From Flavobacteriales bacterium (GTDB taxonomy: Bacteria > Bacteroidota > Bacteroidia > NS11-12g > UBA955): DNA of 64,000 bases. Shown here one piece after another: positions 8,921 to 18,005 of this stretch. The DNA is taken from assembly GCA_002737705.1 (NCBI GenBank), contig NSIM01000002.1, positions 62,001-126,000 on the forward strand, in the 5' to 3' direction. Position 1 is the first letter of the stretch. Each line of letters begins with the position of its first letter. The notes below the pieces were generated by a model. It searched no databases, was not told the origin of the DNA, and saw only the letters and a list, made by a program, of their open reading frames with translations. The translations under genes were made by a program, and so were the position numbers.

Positions 8921-10621
8921 TTATCTTAATGACGCTGCGACTTTGAATCCAATTTTCATACCATCAAGGGCAGCACTCATTATTCCTCCAGCAAAGCCAG
9001 CCCCCTCTCCACAAGGATATAAATTTCGAATCTCGATGTGTTGAAATGTTTCAGCATTTCGGGGTATACGCACCGGGCTGCTGCTCCGACTTTCAACACC
9101 CACCAATACAGCATCATTGGTTCGGAAGGCCGGCATCTTTTTTCCCAATACAATTAATGCCTCCCGAATGCGTTTGTGGACTTCCATCGGTAGCACTTCT
9201 ACAATTTGGCTGCTAACAAGCCCAACAGGGTAAGAATTGACGGGTAGGTCAGCACTCATTTTACCTTGCATAAAATCTTCAAGGCGCTGGGCCGGTGCAC
9301 TAAGACTTCCCGAAACAGCAAATGCCTTTTGTTCCCAAAATTGCTGAAATCGCAATCCACGCAGTGCCTTGGATGCAATAAAAGGTTGGAAATCTACATC
9401 GTCAACGCCCACCACAAAACCACTATTTGCAAACTTCCCATTTCGTTTTGATGGACTCCAGCCATTGACAACAATTTCTCCATGGGCTGTGGCTGCGGGT
9501 GCAATGATGCCTCCAGGACACATGCAAAAAGAAAAAACGCCCCTTCCAGAAATTTGTTCGACCAAAGAGTAAGAACTCGGTGGCAAAAAATCACCCCGTG
9601 AATCACATTTGTATTGTATCTTGTCGATGCAAGCTTGGGGGTGTTCTATACGCAACCCCAAAGCAAAGGGTTTGGCTTCAATTGCAATTTGCTCTTGCTG
9701 TAACAATTCAAAAATATCTCTGGCAGAATGGCCTGTTGCAAGAACAACCCGCTCTACCTTTTCTTTATCTCCATTATTCAGCAACAAGGCTCCAATAGCG
9801 TGTCCTTGTTTAACAAAACCATCCACACGGGTACTAAATCGTATCTCTCCCCCACATTGCAGAATGGTTTCTCTCAAAGCCGCAACCAACTGGGGCAATT
9901 TGTTGGTCCCGATATGCGGATGGGAATCATATAATATAGAATGGGGTGCCCCATGGTCGACCAAGCACTGCAATACCTTTTGCACCGGACCACGCTTCTT
10001 ACTTCGTGTATAGAGTTTGCCATCGGAATAAGTACCTGCACCTCCCTCTCCAAAACAATAATTAGATTCGGGATGGACGATTTTTTCTTTGATCATGATT
10101 GCCAAATCTCGGCGGCGGTCTTGCACAGACTTCCCACGTTCGAGAACAATGGGCTTGTAACCAAGTTCTATAAGCGCCAATGCGCAGAACAATCCGGCAG
10201 GGCCAGCACCGATAATATGAACGGGTTGTGCATATGAGACAGACTGCAAGAGAAACCCCTTTTGAAACACCGGTATTTCTCCAAAATCATACACATCGGC
10301 CGTTATCATAAAAATGGGTAATCTCCCCCTTGCATCCAGCGATTTTTTGAGCCATACCACCTGCGGTAGATTGGTTTTTGTCGGAGTTTCTGCCGCCGGA
10401 GTTTTAATTGCAGAATTGGGGTTTTCAGAATGGTCGACTGTTGATTCTTGGGTGGTTTGGGAAGACACAATACCCGAAATTCCTGATGTGAATCGAGGCC
10501 CTCCCATTGCATAGGATGACAACCCGACAGAAAAACCCGCCTGTGCTAAAAACTTATGATTGACCCAATTTTCATCTGCTGCCTCTTCTGGCGAAAATTT
10601 TAACTGAAATTGTTTGGGCAT
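8921..10621 (-). CDS. FAD-dependent oxidoreductase (uncharacterised FAD-dependent dehydrogenase, COG2509-like)
   Basis: VHIIGAGPAGLFCALALIELGYKPIVLERG; NYCFGEGGAGTYSDGKLYTRSKKRG; C-term YPCGEGAGFAGGIMSAALDGMKIG. Confidence 0.88.
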   Translation of the reverse strand: MPKQFQLKFSPEEAADENWVNHKFLAQAGFSVGLSSYAMGGPRFTSGISGIVSSQTTQESTVDHSENPNSAIKTPAAETPTKTNLPQVVWLKKSLDARGRLPIFMITADVYDFGEIPVFQKGFLLQSVSYAQPVHIIGAGPAGLFCALALIELGYKPIVLERGKSVQDRRRDLAIMIKEKIVHPESNYCFGEGGAGTYSDGKLYTRSKKRGPVQKVLQCLVDHGAPHSILYDSHPHIGTNKLPQLVAALRETILQCGGEIRFSTRVDGFVKQGHAIGALLLNNGDKEKVERVVLATGHSARDIFELLQQEQIAIEAKPFALGLRIEHPQACIDKIQYKCDSRGDFLPPSSYSLVEQISGRGVFSFCMCPGGIIAPAATAHGEIVVNGWSPSKRNGKFANSGFVVGVDDVDFQPFIASKALRGLRFQQFWEQKAFAVSGSLSAPAQRLEDFMQGKMSADLPVNSYPVGLVSSQIVEVLPMEVHKRIREALIVLGKKMPAFRTNDAVLVGVESRSSSPVRIPRNAETFQHIEIRNLYPCGEGAGFAGGIMSAALDGMKIGFKVAASLR

Positions 10622-10720
10622 TGCACAAAACTACAGCAACTTTAACTGCTGGTGGTGATTTTAATACCGCAAGTTTTACTGCTGTGAGTGATTTTACGTT
10701 TGCAAGTGTATTTTCGCAGT

Positions 10721-11719
10721 ATGAAAGAAGTAGTTGTTAGCGGCATCCGTTCTACAGGGAAATTACATTTGGGCAACTATTTTGGAGCTGTTAAGAATTT
10801 TTTGCAATTGCAAGAAGATTTCGATTCGTATTTCTTTATTGCCGATTACCACTCTCTCACTACCCACCCCAACCCTACTGATTTACAAGGAAGTGGCAAA
10901 CGTGTATTGGCCGAATATATCGCTTTGGGGTTGGATCCAGAAAAATGCAGTATTTACTTTCAAAGTGATGTACCCGAAACTGCAGAGCTTTACCTTTTTT
11001 TAACAATGAATGCCTATTTGGGAGAATTAGAACGGGTTGCCTCATTCAAAGAAAAGGCAAGAACCCAGCCCAATAATATCAATGCCGGACTGCTAAATTA
11101 TCCTATCTTAATGGCTGCCGATATTTTGCTACACAAGGGGGTTAAAGTTCCGGTTGGCAAAGACCAAGCCCAACATTTAGAAATGGCCCGTACATTTGCG
11201 AACCGTTTCAATCGCTTATACAATTGCAATTATTTTCCGGAGCCCCAGGCATTCTCGTTCGATGGTATACTCATCAAAGTACCCGGACTTTCGGGAGCGG
11301 GTAAAATGAGCAAGAGTACTGGAGACGCAGACGCCATTTATTTGGATGATGAAGCCACCCATTTGGAGAAAAAAATCATGCGTGCCGTGAGCGATAGTGG
11401 GGCAATGGGTATGAATACCCCAAAAAGCCAGGCTGTGCAAAACCTATTTGATTTGATGGCATTGGTGTGTGATCCAGATGTAATTCTACAATTCGACAAT
11501 GACCACAAGGCAGGAACCATTCGCTATGGCGACCTAAAAAAACAATTGGCAGCCGACATGGAAATTTTTATTGCCCCCTTGCGAGACAAAATTCAAACTA
11601 TACTGGCCAATGAAAAACACTTGAACGAAATTGCAAAATACGGCGCCGAAAAAGCACGGATTAGTGCACAAAAAACCTTGCGAGAGGTTCGTGAAATAAT
11701 TGGTTTTCGCACAAATTAA
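10721..11719 (+). CDS. trpS: Tryptophan--tRNA ligase
   Basis: SGIRSTGKLHLGNYFGAV (HIGH-like), KMSKS motif (GAGKMSKSTGD); start trimmed to MKEVVVSG. Confidence 0.97.
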   Translation: MKEVVVSGIRSTGKLHLGNYFGAVKNFLQLQEDFDSYFFIADYHSLTTHPNPTDLQGSGKRVLAEYIALGLDPEKCSIYFQSDVPETAELYLFLTMNAYLGELERVASFKEKARTQPNNINAGLLNYPILMAADILLHKGVKVPVGKDQAQHLEMARTFANRFNRLYNCNYFPEPQAFSFDGILIKVPGLSGAGKMSKSTGDADAIYLDDEATHLEKKIMRAVSDSGAMGMNTPKSQAVQNLFDLMALVCDPDVILQFDNDHKAGTIRYGDLKKQLAADMEIFIAPLRDKIQTILANEKHLNEIAKYGAEKARISAQKTLREVREIIGFRTN

Positions 11720-11734
11720 AGATACATTGCACCC

Positions 11735-12688
11735 ATGCTCAACGTTTCCTTGGTAATACCGCTCTTCAATGAGGCAGAATCTTTGCCCGAATTACACGCA
11801 TGGATTGTCCGTGTTTGCAAAGAAGCGCGTATTTCTTATGAAATTTTATTGCTTGACGATGGAAGTACCGATAACTCTTGGGATGTAATTCAATCCCTAA
11901 AAAAACAAGACAGCGCGGTCAGGGGTTTTCGATTTCGCAGCAATTACGGAAAAAGCGCAGCCTTGAATGTTGGCTTTGCTGAATCTCGTGGCGAAGTTGT
12001 GATCACAATGGATGCCGATTTGCAAGATTCACCAGACGAAATACCTTCCCTTCGCAGCATGATCATGGATGAGAATTATCAGGTTGTGAGTGGTTGGAAA
12101 AAAAAGCGTTACGATCCATTGACCAAAACAATCCCCACCAAATTGTTTAATTGGGCCACCCGAAAAATAAGCCATTTGTCGCTGCACGATTTCAATTGTG
12201 GACTCAAAGCCTACCATTGCGAAGTTGTCAAAAATATTGAAGTGTATGGAGAAATGCACCGCTATATCCCTGTTATTGCCAACTGGGAAGGATTTACCCG
12301 TATTGGGGAAAAAGTAGTTGCACACAGTGCCCGAAAATATGGGTCCACCAAATTTGGAATGAGCCGATTTGTAAATGGTTTTTTGGATTTGCTGAGCCTG
12401 TTTTTTATGTCAAAATTTGGCAAAAAGCCGATGCATTTTTTTGGATTGATGGGATCATTCAATTTTTTAATCGGCGCCATAATGGCATGCTGGATCACCA
12501 CAGAAAAACTCATCTGTGTTGTAAAAAATGTTAAAGCACCCCTGGTTACAGATTCTCCAATTTTTTATGTTGGTTTGGTTGCGATGATCATCGGGACACA
12601 ACTTTTTCTAGCCGGTTTTATCGGCGAATTGGTGAGTCGATCTAGCCCCGAACGAAACAACTACAATATCAAGGAAAAGACCGATTAA
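11735..12688 (+). CDS. Glycosyltransferase family 2 (DPM1/GtrB-like) with C-terminal TM segments
   Basis: SLVIPLFNEAESLPELHAWI...LLLDDGSTDNSWDVI...ITMDADLQDSPDEIP. Confidence 0.92.
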   Translation: MLNVSLVIPLFNEAESLPELHAWIVRVCKEARISYEILLLDDGSTDNSWDVIQSLKKQDSAVRGFRFRSNYGKSAALNVGFAESRGEVVITMDADLQDSPDEIPSLRSMIMDENYQVVSGWKKKRYDPLTKTIPTKLFNWATRKISHLSLHDFNCGLKAYHCEVVKNIEVYGEMHRYIPVIANWEGFTRIGEKVVAHSARKYGSTKFGMSRFVNGFLDLLSLFFMSKFGKKPMHFFGLMGSFNFLIGAIMACWITTEKLICVVKNVKAPLVTDSPIFYVGLVAMIIGTQLFLAGFIGELVSRSSPERNNYNIKEKTD

Positions 12689-13836
12689 TGAAATTTCAGG
12701 GCAAACACATCGTGATCGTTGGCCCTGCCTATCCTCTCCGAGGCGGATTGGCAAGCTATAACGAACGCCTGGCCCGCGAATTGATGCACAACAACCGGGT
12801 TACTTTACTCACTTTTTCAATGCAATATCCAAAATTTCTCTTCCCCGGAGAATCGCAGTTGAGTGCCGATACAAAACCCGAAGATTTAACCATTGACGTA
12901 GCCCTGAATTCGATATATCCCCTCAATTGGATCTGTATGGGATTAAAATACAAACGATTGAAACCCGATGTGGTGATCTTTCGGTATTGGATGCCCTTTT
13001 TTGGCCCTTGTTTTGGCACGCTCGCCCGTATTATCAAGGGCAATAAGCACACGCGAATCATTGCCATCACAGACAATATTATTCCGCACGAACCCCGATT
13101 TTTTGACAAGATTTTTTCGCGGTATTTCTTGTCTGTTTTGGATGGCGCCCTGGCCATGAGCAAAAAAGTGTTGGACGACCTACACCATTTTCCCCTCAGA
13201 AAACCTGTATCAAAAATGGTCTGCCATGCACACCCATTATACGACAATTTTGGCAGTGCTGTAAACAGAATTGAAGCTTGTTCTAAATTGCAATTGGACG
13301 CGACTAAGCGGTATGTCTTATTTTTTGGCTTTATCAGGCAGTATAAGGGCTTGGATTTGATGTTGGAGGCGATGGCCTTATTGCCCAAATCTTTGGATGA
13401 TTTGGTATTAATCGTAGCCGGAGAATTTTATGAAGACAGTGCACCTTACCTCTCCATTATTTCAGAAAAAAAATTGCAATCCCGTGTAGCACTTCGAACG
13501 CATTTTATTCCCAATTCGGAGGTAAAATTGTACTTCTCTGTTGCAGACTTGGTAGCACAACCCTACCGCAATGCAACGCAAAGTGGCGTATCACAAATTG
13601 CCTATCATTTTGAACTTCCGATGATTATTACAAATGTTGGCGGATTGTCGGAACTTGTTCCGCATGGAGAAGCAGGTTTGGTTTGCGAAGCCCATGCAGA
13701 AGGATTGTCGTCGGCACTCATTGAAATATACAAACCCGGATTATTAACTCATATCCGCTCCCAATTGGTCACCCTCAAAAAACAATTCTCTTGGGTTTCC
13801 CTTGGCAATGCATTGGGGTCTATTTCGGACGAGTAA
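12688..13836 (+). CDS. Glycosyltransferase family 4
   Basis: IVGPAYPLRGGLASYNERLAREL...VLFFGFIRQYKGLDLMLEAM...PYRNATQSGVSQIAYHFELPMIITNVGGLSELV. Confidence 0.9.
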   Translation: MKFQGKHIVIVGPAYPLRGGLASYNERLARELMHNNRVTLLTFSMQYPKFLFPGESQLSADTKPEDLTIDVALNSIYPLNWICMGLKYKRLKPDVVIFRYWMPFFGPCFGTLARIIKGNKHTRIIAITDNIIPHEPRFFDKIFSRYFLSVLDGALAMSKKVLDDLHHFPLRKPVSKMVCHAHPLYDNFGSAVNRIEACSKLQLDATKRYVLFFGFIRQYKGLDLMLEAMALLPKSLDDLVLIVAGEFYEDSAPYLSIISEKKLQSRVALRTHFIPNSEVKLYFSVADLVAQPYRNATQSGVSQIAYHFELPMIITNVGGLSELVPHGEAGLVCEAHAEGLSSALIEIYKPGLLTHIRSQLVTLKKQFSWVSLGNALGSISDE

Positions 13837-14012
13837 ACACCCACCATTGCAATGGATTTGGCTATGGGTTGTTTTTTGACCGCAGCAAGGCATCAGCAAG
13901 GTCCACGGCAATTCTGCAGCAAGTCCGCAGCAAGGGCTTCATGATTCCCAAAATATTCGACAATCACCACCTTGTTGGATACAATCAAAAACCTATCTTT
14001 GTCATCTTTTAC

Positions 14013-14100
14013 AGAGAGGTGTCCGAGTGGTTGAAGGAGCCCGCTTGGAAAGCGTGTATATGCCAAAAGTGTATCGAGGGTTCGAATCCCTTCCTCTCTG
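14013..14100 (+). tRNA. tRNA-Ser(GGA)
   Basis: agagaggtgtccgagtgg...cgcttGGAaagcg...long variable arm...ggttcgaatcccttcctctctg. Confidence 0.95.
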
Positions 14101-14327
14101 CAACAAACCCTATTTTTACCCCTTTTTACCCCGAATCCTAGCGAATTTGGGGTTTTTTATGCCTTTTTGGGCCTAAAATCCACTTATTTGCTCCTACGCG
14201 AGGTGAGTGATTCGGTGGACCAAAATCCAAATCGAAAAAAGTCCACCTAGGGATCTGTATGTTGTTGAAAGATTGGTGATTACGTCAAAGAAATTTCTTG
14301 GATTACGCCCTAAAAAAACGTAACTTT

Positions 14328-14560
14328 ATGAAAGATTTTTCACCCCAAATGACACCCACTTTCGGCATTCTATTCTATGTCAAAAAAACCAAAGTTTTAA
14401 CCAATGGCCTCTAATTGTATGTCAAGAATTGCAAATGTTATGGATCAATTATTTATGCCTGAAAACTCCGTAGAGATAAAATTAAAATGATAAATGAAGA
14501 ATAGGCAGCAACATATGCAAAAAAGACAAACTTGAAAAGAAAATGCAAAACAGATAAACT
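14328..14560 (+). pseudogene. Decayed tyrosine integrase N-terminal fragment downstream of tRNA-Ser
   Basis: MKDFSPQMTPTFGILFYVKKTKVLTNGL* resembles the (T)FxILFYVKKxKxxKNGE N-terminus typical of Bacteroidota tyrosine integrases; multiple stops follow; 3' boundary approximate. Confidence 0.55.
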
Positions 14561-14577
14561 GTCATACAATTGGGATA

Positions 14578-14913
14578 TTAAACCTTACCCGTTGCGATGA
14601 AAATACACAAAAGCAAGAAAATTAGCGATGGCAAGCGTTTCACCATAGGACGTTTGACTTTGAAATGGAAAAATTGGGCCGCTAACATAAATCCACCCAT
14701 CAGAAAAGCTGAGTTTTGGACCAATTCGGGGTGCCATGCCCCTGCCATGAGCAATGTAGCCAATGCGATTTTTGAAGCCCCCACAAAATTGCGTGTTGTA
14801 TCGCCCAAGCCAAACAATTTAAATTCGGCGAGTACATTCTGAAATCTGAAAATCCAAACGTAAATGACCGATAAGCCAACCGTGAATTGAGCTATAATAA
14901 TTAAATTTTTCAT
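14578..14913 (-). CDS. Small integral membrane protein (DoxX-like)
   Basis: 111 aa with four hydrophobic segments; GxxxTTRNFVGASKIALATLLMAGAW... Confidence 0.55.
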   Translation of the reverse strand: MKNLIIIAQFTVGLSVIYVWIFRFQNVLAEFKLFGLGDTTRNFVGASKIALATLLMAGAWHPELVQNSAFLMGGFMLAAQFFHFKVKRPMVKRLPSLIFLLLCIFIATGKV

Positions 14914-15069
14914 ATTTTTTTAGGGGATTTGAAATGATGTGATTGTTTGATTTTACTGCTCGGTGAAATTAGTTAATTAAATCATTTGTTTCACCATTTT
15001 AATTTTACACAATGGTTTTGGTACATAATTCAATAAATTCGAAGGGCGTACGAATGGCTTACTATCAAT

Positions 15070-16011
15070 ATGGAATATCTAACCCAATGCCCGGCCTGCA
15101 ATTCAACAGAGTTTGTTTCATTCATACAAACCAAAGCCATGATGCACCCTGCATTGGATACAGAATACAATTTTGATCTCTGCAACGCTTGCGGATTGGT
15201 TTTTTTGAATCCCAGGGCAAACGAATCTGACTTGTATCAATTCTATACCGGCAGTTACCTCCCCTATCGGATTGAAGAGGCTTGGGGTAAGTACGCATCA
15301 TTTGTAAAAAAAGACCAATACAACATCGACTTGGCGCGTGTAAAACGGTTAAAGCAGCATCATGAATTAACCGATAAAAGCAGGGTTTTGGACGTGGGCT
15401 GTGGAAAGCCTACATTTTTGGCCTGCCTTCGCAAAATATCTGATGCGCATTTGATGGGATTGGATTTTAGCGATGAAGGATGGATTCATAACACCCAAAC
15501 ATTCACCCGCATTGATTTGAGTAAGGGTGAAATTGCCGATTTAATACAAGAACCTGCTGTAGATGTGATTACCATGTGGCACTATTTAGAGCACGATTAC
15601 AACCCGCAAGAACACCTGAGGCAGCTTTTGAAGATCGCTCATCCCAAAACCAAACTGATTGTGGAAGTACCCAATTTCGACAGTTTCACCCGCCGAAAAT
15701 TTGGAAAACACTGGTCTGGCTATCATACGCCCCGGCACACTGCATTGTACTCACCCACCAATATCGCTTTGATGTTGAAGAACAGCGGCTGGCGTGTAGA
15801 AACTTTGTTAACGCATGGTACACTGCACCCCTACACACTGCATTGGATGAGTAAAATGGAGCAACAACAAATAGATTGGACCGCTTCAATGGAAGGTCGC
15901 TTTGTAAAATTCGTCATGGGCATGACCTTGAACTGGCCGCTTTACAAACTACAAAAATTGAAATCTATGGGATTCATGACCGTTGTAGCCAAGCCCATGG
16001 CCATCGAATGA
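15070..16011 (+). CDS. Class I SAM-dependent methyltransferase with N-terminal CxxC...CxxC zinc-ribbon-like motif
   Basis: CPACNSTEF...DLCNACGLVFLNPR; VLDVGCGKPTFLACL; VDVITMWHYLEHDYNP. Confidence 0.88.
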   Translation: MEYLTQCPACNSTEFVSFIQTKAMMHPALDTEYNFDLCNACGLVFLNPRANESDLYQFYTGSYLPYRIEEAWGKYASFVKKDQYNIDLARVKRLKQHHELTDKSRVLDVGCGKPTFLACLRKISDAHLMGLDFSDEGWIHNTQTFTRIDLSKGEIADLIQEPAVDVITMWHYLEHDYNPQEHLRQLLKIAHPKTKLIVEVPNFDSFTRRKFGKHWSGYHTPRHTALYSPTNIALMLKNSGWRVETLLTHGTLHPYTLHWMSKMEQQQIDWTASMEGRFVKFVMGMTLNWPLYKLQKLKSMGFMTVVAKPMAIE

Positions 16012-16017
16012 GATTTC

Positions 16018-16737
16018 CTAGGCAGGTTGTAAGTACTTGTTGAGTGGATTGCTTCCACCCCATGCACCGGTAGATTTGTAGGGTTGAAATCTTGCAAACA
16101 TCTCTTCTTTATACCAATCAATTTGATGGGTTCGTTTGATGGCTTCTTTGTGTTCAGGACTATTGTAGGCGAAGTTCTTGAGCGCCTCTAAACTCTCCCA
16201 AATACTAAAAGTGGCCATTTGAACCAAGGGAGCCTCTCCGATTCCTTTGGTGTAAATCAATCCGGGGCAACCCTTTTGAATGGGTCGTTGCGATGTGGGC
16301 ACATACCGCCAAAACGCAAGCAGTTTGCTTGGTTTGATTGTAGCGCGGGTAATTACGGCGATAAGGCCGTTGTTTTGATCTATGTCTGTCGACTGCACAA
16401 AAGGATTCTTGCCAGACCAAAGTCCTTTGGTGTTGATGGGCTTCATAAAAACGGTCCAATGCTCAGCAGAATTGGCTTTGTATTGTGAGAAAATGGAGGC
16501 CTTTTCAAAAAAATCCTCAGCCGATTGTTCATCGTCCCACACCCCCAACATGGCATACACTCCCCAATCTGGGAAAGGACTAAAGCCCAGATCTCTCCCA
16601 CTGCCCATGAGTTTATAAAATTGCAGCCCTTTGATTGTAACCATTTCGGTGTGGGCAAATTGCATTTGACTGAAGGCCCAAACCTTGGTACGTAAGTTTG
16701 TAAATCGAAAGAGTGTGAGGGTTGAAATTGAATTCAT
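16018..16737 (-). CDS. Spheroidene monooxygenase (CrtA)-like protein
   Basis: TLTLFRFTNLRTKVWAFSQM...FYKLMGSGRDLGFSPFPDWGVYAMLGVWDDEQSAEDFF...ATFSIWESLEALKNFAY. Confidence 0.78.
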   Translation of the reverse strand: MNSISTLTLFRFTNLRTKVWAFSQMQFAHTEMVTIKGLQFYKLMGSGRDLGFSPFPDWGVYAMLGVWDDEQSAEDFFEKASIFSQYKANSAEHWTVFMKPINTKGLWSGKNPFVQSTDIDQNNGLIAVITRATIKPSKLLAFWRYVPTSQRPIQKGCPGLIYTKGIGEAPLVQMATFSIWESLEALKNFAYNSPEHKEAIKRTHQIDWYKEEMFARFQPYKSTGAWGGSNPLNKYLQPA

Positions 16738-16768
16738 TGTGTTTGATGTTTGACAAAGCAGCACAAAT

Positions 16769-17017
16769 TTACTCTTGATTTTCAAAAGCTTTCAATGTTT
16801 TCAATAATGAATCGTGGGTTACAGATAATGAGTCGATGCCTTCCTTACCAAAAACTGGGTAAAATCCGGGAAATCGCTACAGGGGCAGTACGTAAAAAAT
16901 ATCGAATCGTTGTCGTTTCCAGTCTGGGACAGCTTTTACTGTTGGAACCTGGGCATTCGCTATCAAAGAGAAAAGAAAGGCTAAAGGAACTAAACTACTC
17001 ATTAATATTTTGTTCAT
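16769..17017 (-). pseudogene. Small secreted protein ORF interrupted by an in-frame amber codon
   Basis: MNKILMSSLVPLAFLFSLIANAQVPTVKAVPDWKRQRFDIFYVLPL*RFPGFYPVFGKEGIDSLSVTHDSLLKTLKAFENQE*; TAG at 16877-16879, same frame on both sides. Confidence 0.55.
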
Positions 17018-17293
17018 ATCAATGTTTTTAACATGTGCCAAATATGACTTATATCAATGGTGTGCGATAGCAAATCCCTCTTGTCTGCCATAGCCATTAA
17101 AAACGAACTTCAAGGCAATACAGCCAATGCAATGACGCTGAGAGGACTGTTCAACTTTTGACTGCGTCAGCGCATCGTGGACTAAATTAGCAAAAAACCA
17201 AGTTGGTATTACGAACATGAAAAAGACAAAAGAAATCATTGATTATTTAAAGTGTACATAAAATTAAGGGTATACCCTTGCTGCGTTTTTACG

Positions 17294-17695
17294 TTATTCC
17301 AGGAACTTGTGTTTAATGTCATTTGTCGGCATTGAACAAGACTCTCTTTTGCCAAATAATTTGTATCGTGTCTTTGCAACTAAGTCGTAGGCAAAATCCC
17401 TCACTGGTCTTGGAAAAATAATAAATATATAAAACAGTTTCCAAAACCCTCCCAACTCCTTCAATACCTGAAGTACTGCCAAGGATTTTACAAAATAACA
17501 ATCACCAATTATTAAAACGATTGATGTAAAAGAATCAGTAGGCAGGTTTAGTTTTAAAAGCAAAGATTGTCCGCTTGCAGACTGCAATGAAGTAAATTTG
17601 AATTTGTCATTTTTGTCTTTTGCAATTATAAATTTAACAACTCCATCGCATAGGTTACAAACTCCATCAAAGAGTATAATATTTTCTTCTTTCAA
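17294..17695 (-). CDS. DCC family thiol-disulfide oxidoreductase (DUF393)
   Basis: NIILFDGVCNLCDGVVKFIIAKDKNDKFKFTSLQS; apparent TTG start. Confidence 0.88.
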   Translation of the reverse strand: MKEENIILFDGVCNLCDGVVKFIIAKDKNDKFKFTSLQSASGQSLLLKLNLPTDSFTSIVLIIGDCYFVKSLAVLQVLKELGGFWKLFYIFIIFPRPVRDFAYDLVAKTRYKLFGKRESCSMPTNDIKHKFLE

Positions 17696-17864
17696 ATTGA
17701 CAATGGAATTTTGTAATAGTAGATTGTTTTGAGAAAAAATTTGAATAAGTGAGATAAAATGGTCACAGGTCTAAACCATCGAATATACAAAACAAATGTT
17801 TATTCAAAAAATCGCTGATAGACCATTTTCCCAAAGATAAAAACTATATTCGTTTTGGTAATTG

Positions 17865-18005
17865 ATGAAAATAACTGCATTTAAATATTTAACCACGTTT
17901 ATACCCGTTATCGCTGTTGGAGTTTCTTTTTTATATGCGATTTTTATGCACGAACTAATTAGAAACACTCAGAATTTCACCCATATTCGTAGTGAAATTG
18001 GGTGA
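17865..18005 (+). CDS. Short predicted membrane peptide overlapping the 3' end of umuC (possible truncated gene)
   Basis: MKITAFKYLTTFIPVIAVGVSFLYAIFMHELIRNTQNFTHIRSEIG*. Confidence 0.3.
   Translation: MKITAFKYLTTFIPVIAVGVSFLYAIFMHELIRNTQNFTHIRSEIG

Noticed and set aside
12756-13388. 210-aa minus ORF antisense to the GT4 gene
   Set aside because: Shadow ORF of a clear glycosyltransferase; no protein-like motifs
11735-13836. GT2-GT4 pair as part of a novel polysaccharide cluster
   Set aside because: Only two glycosyltransferases, downstream of trpS, with no wzx/wzy or other pathway genes adjacent
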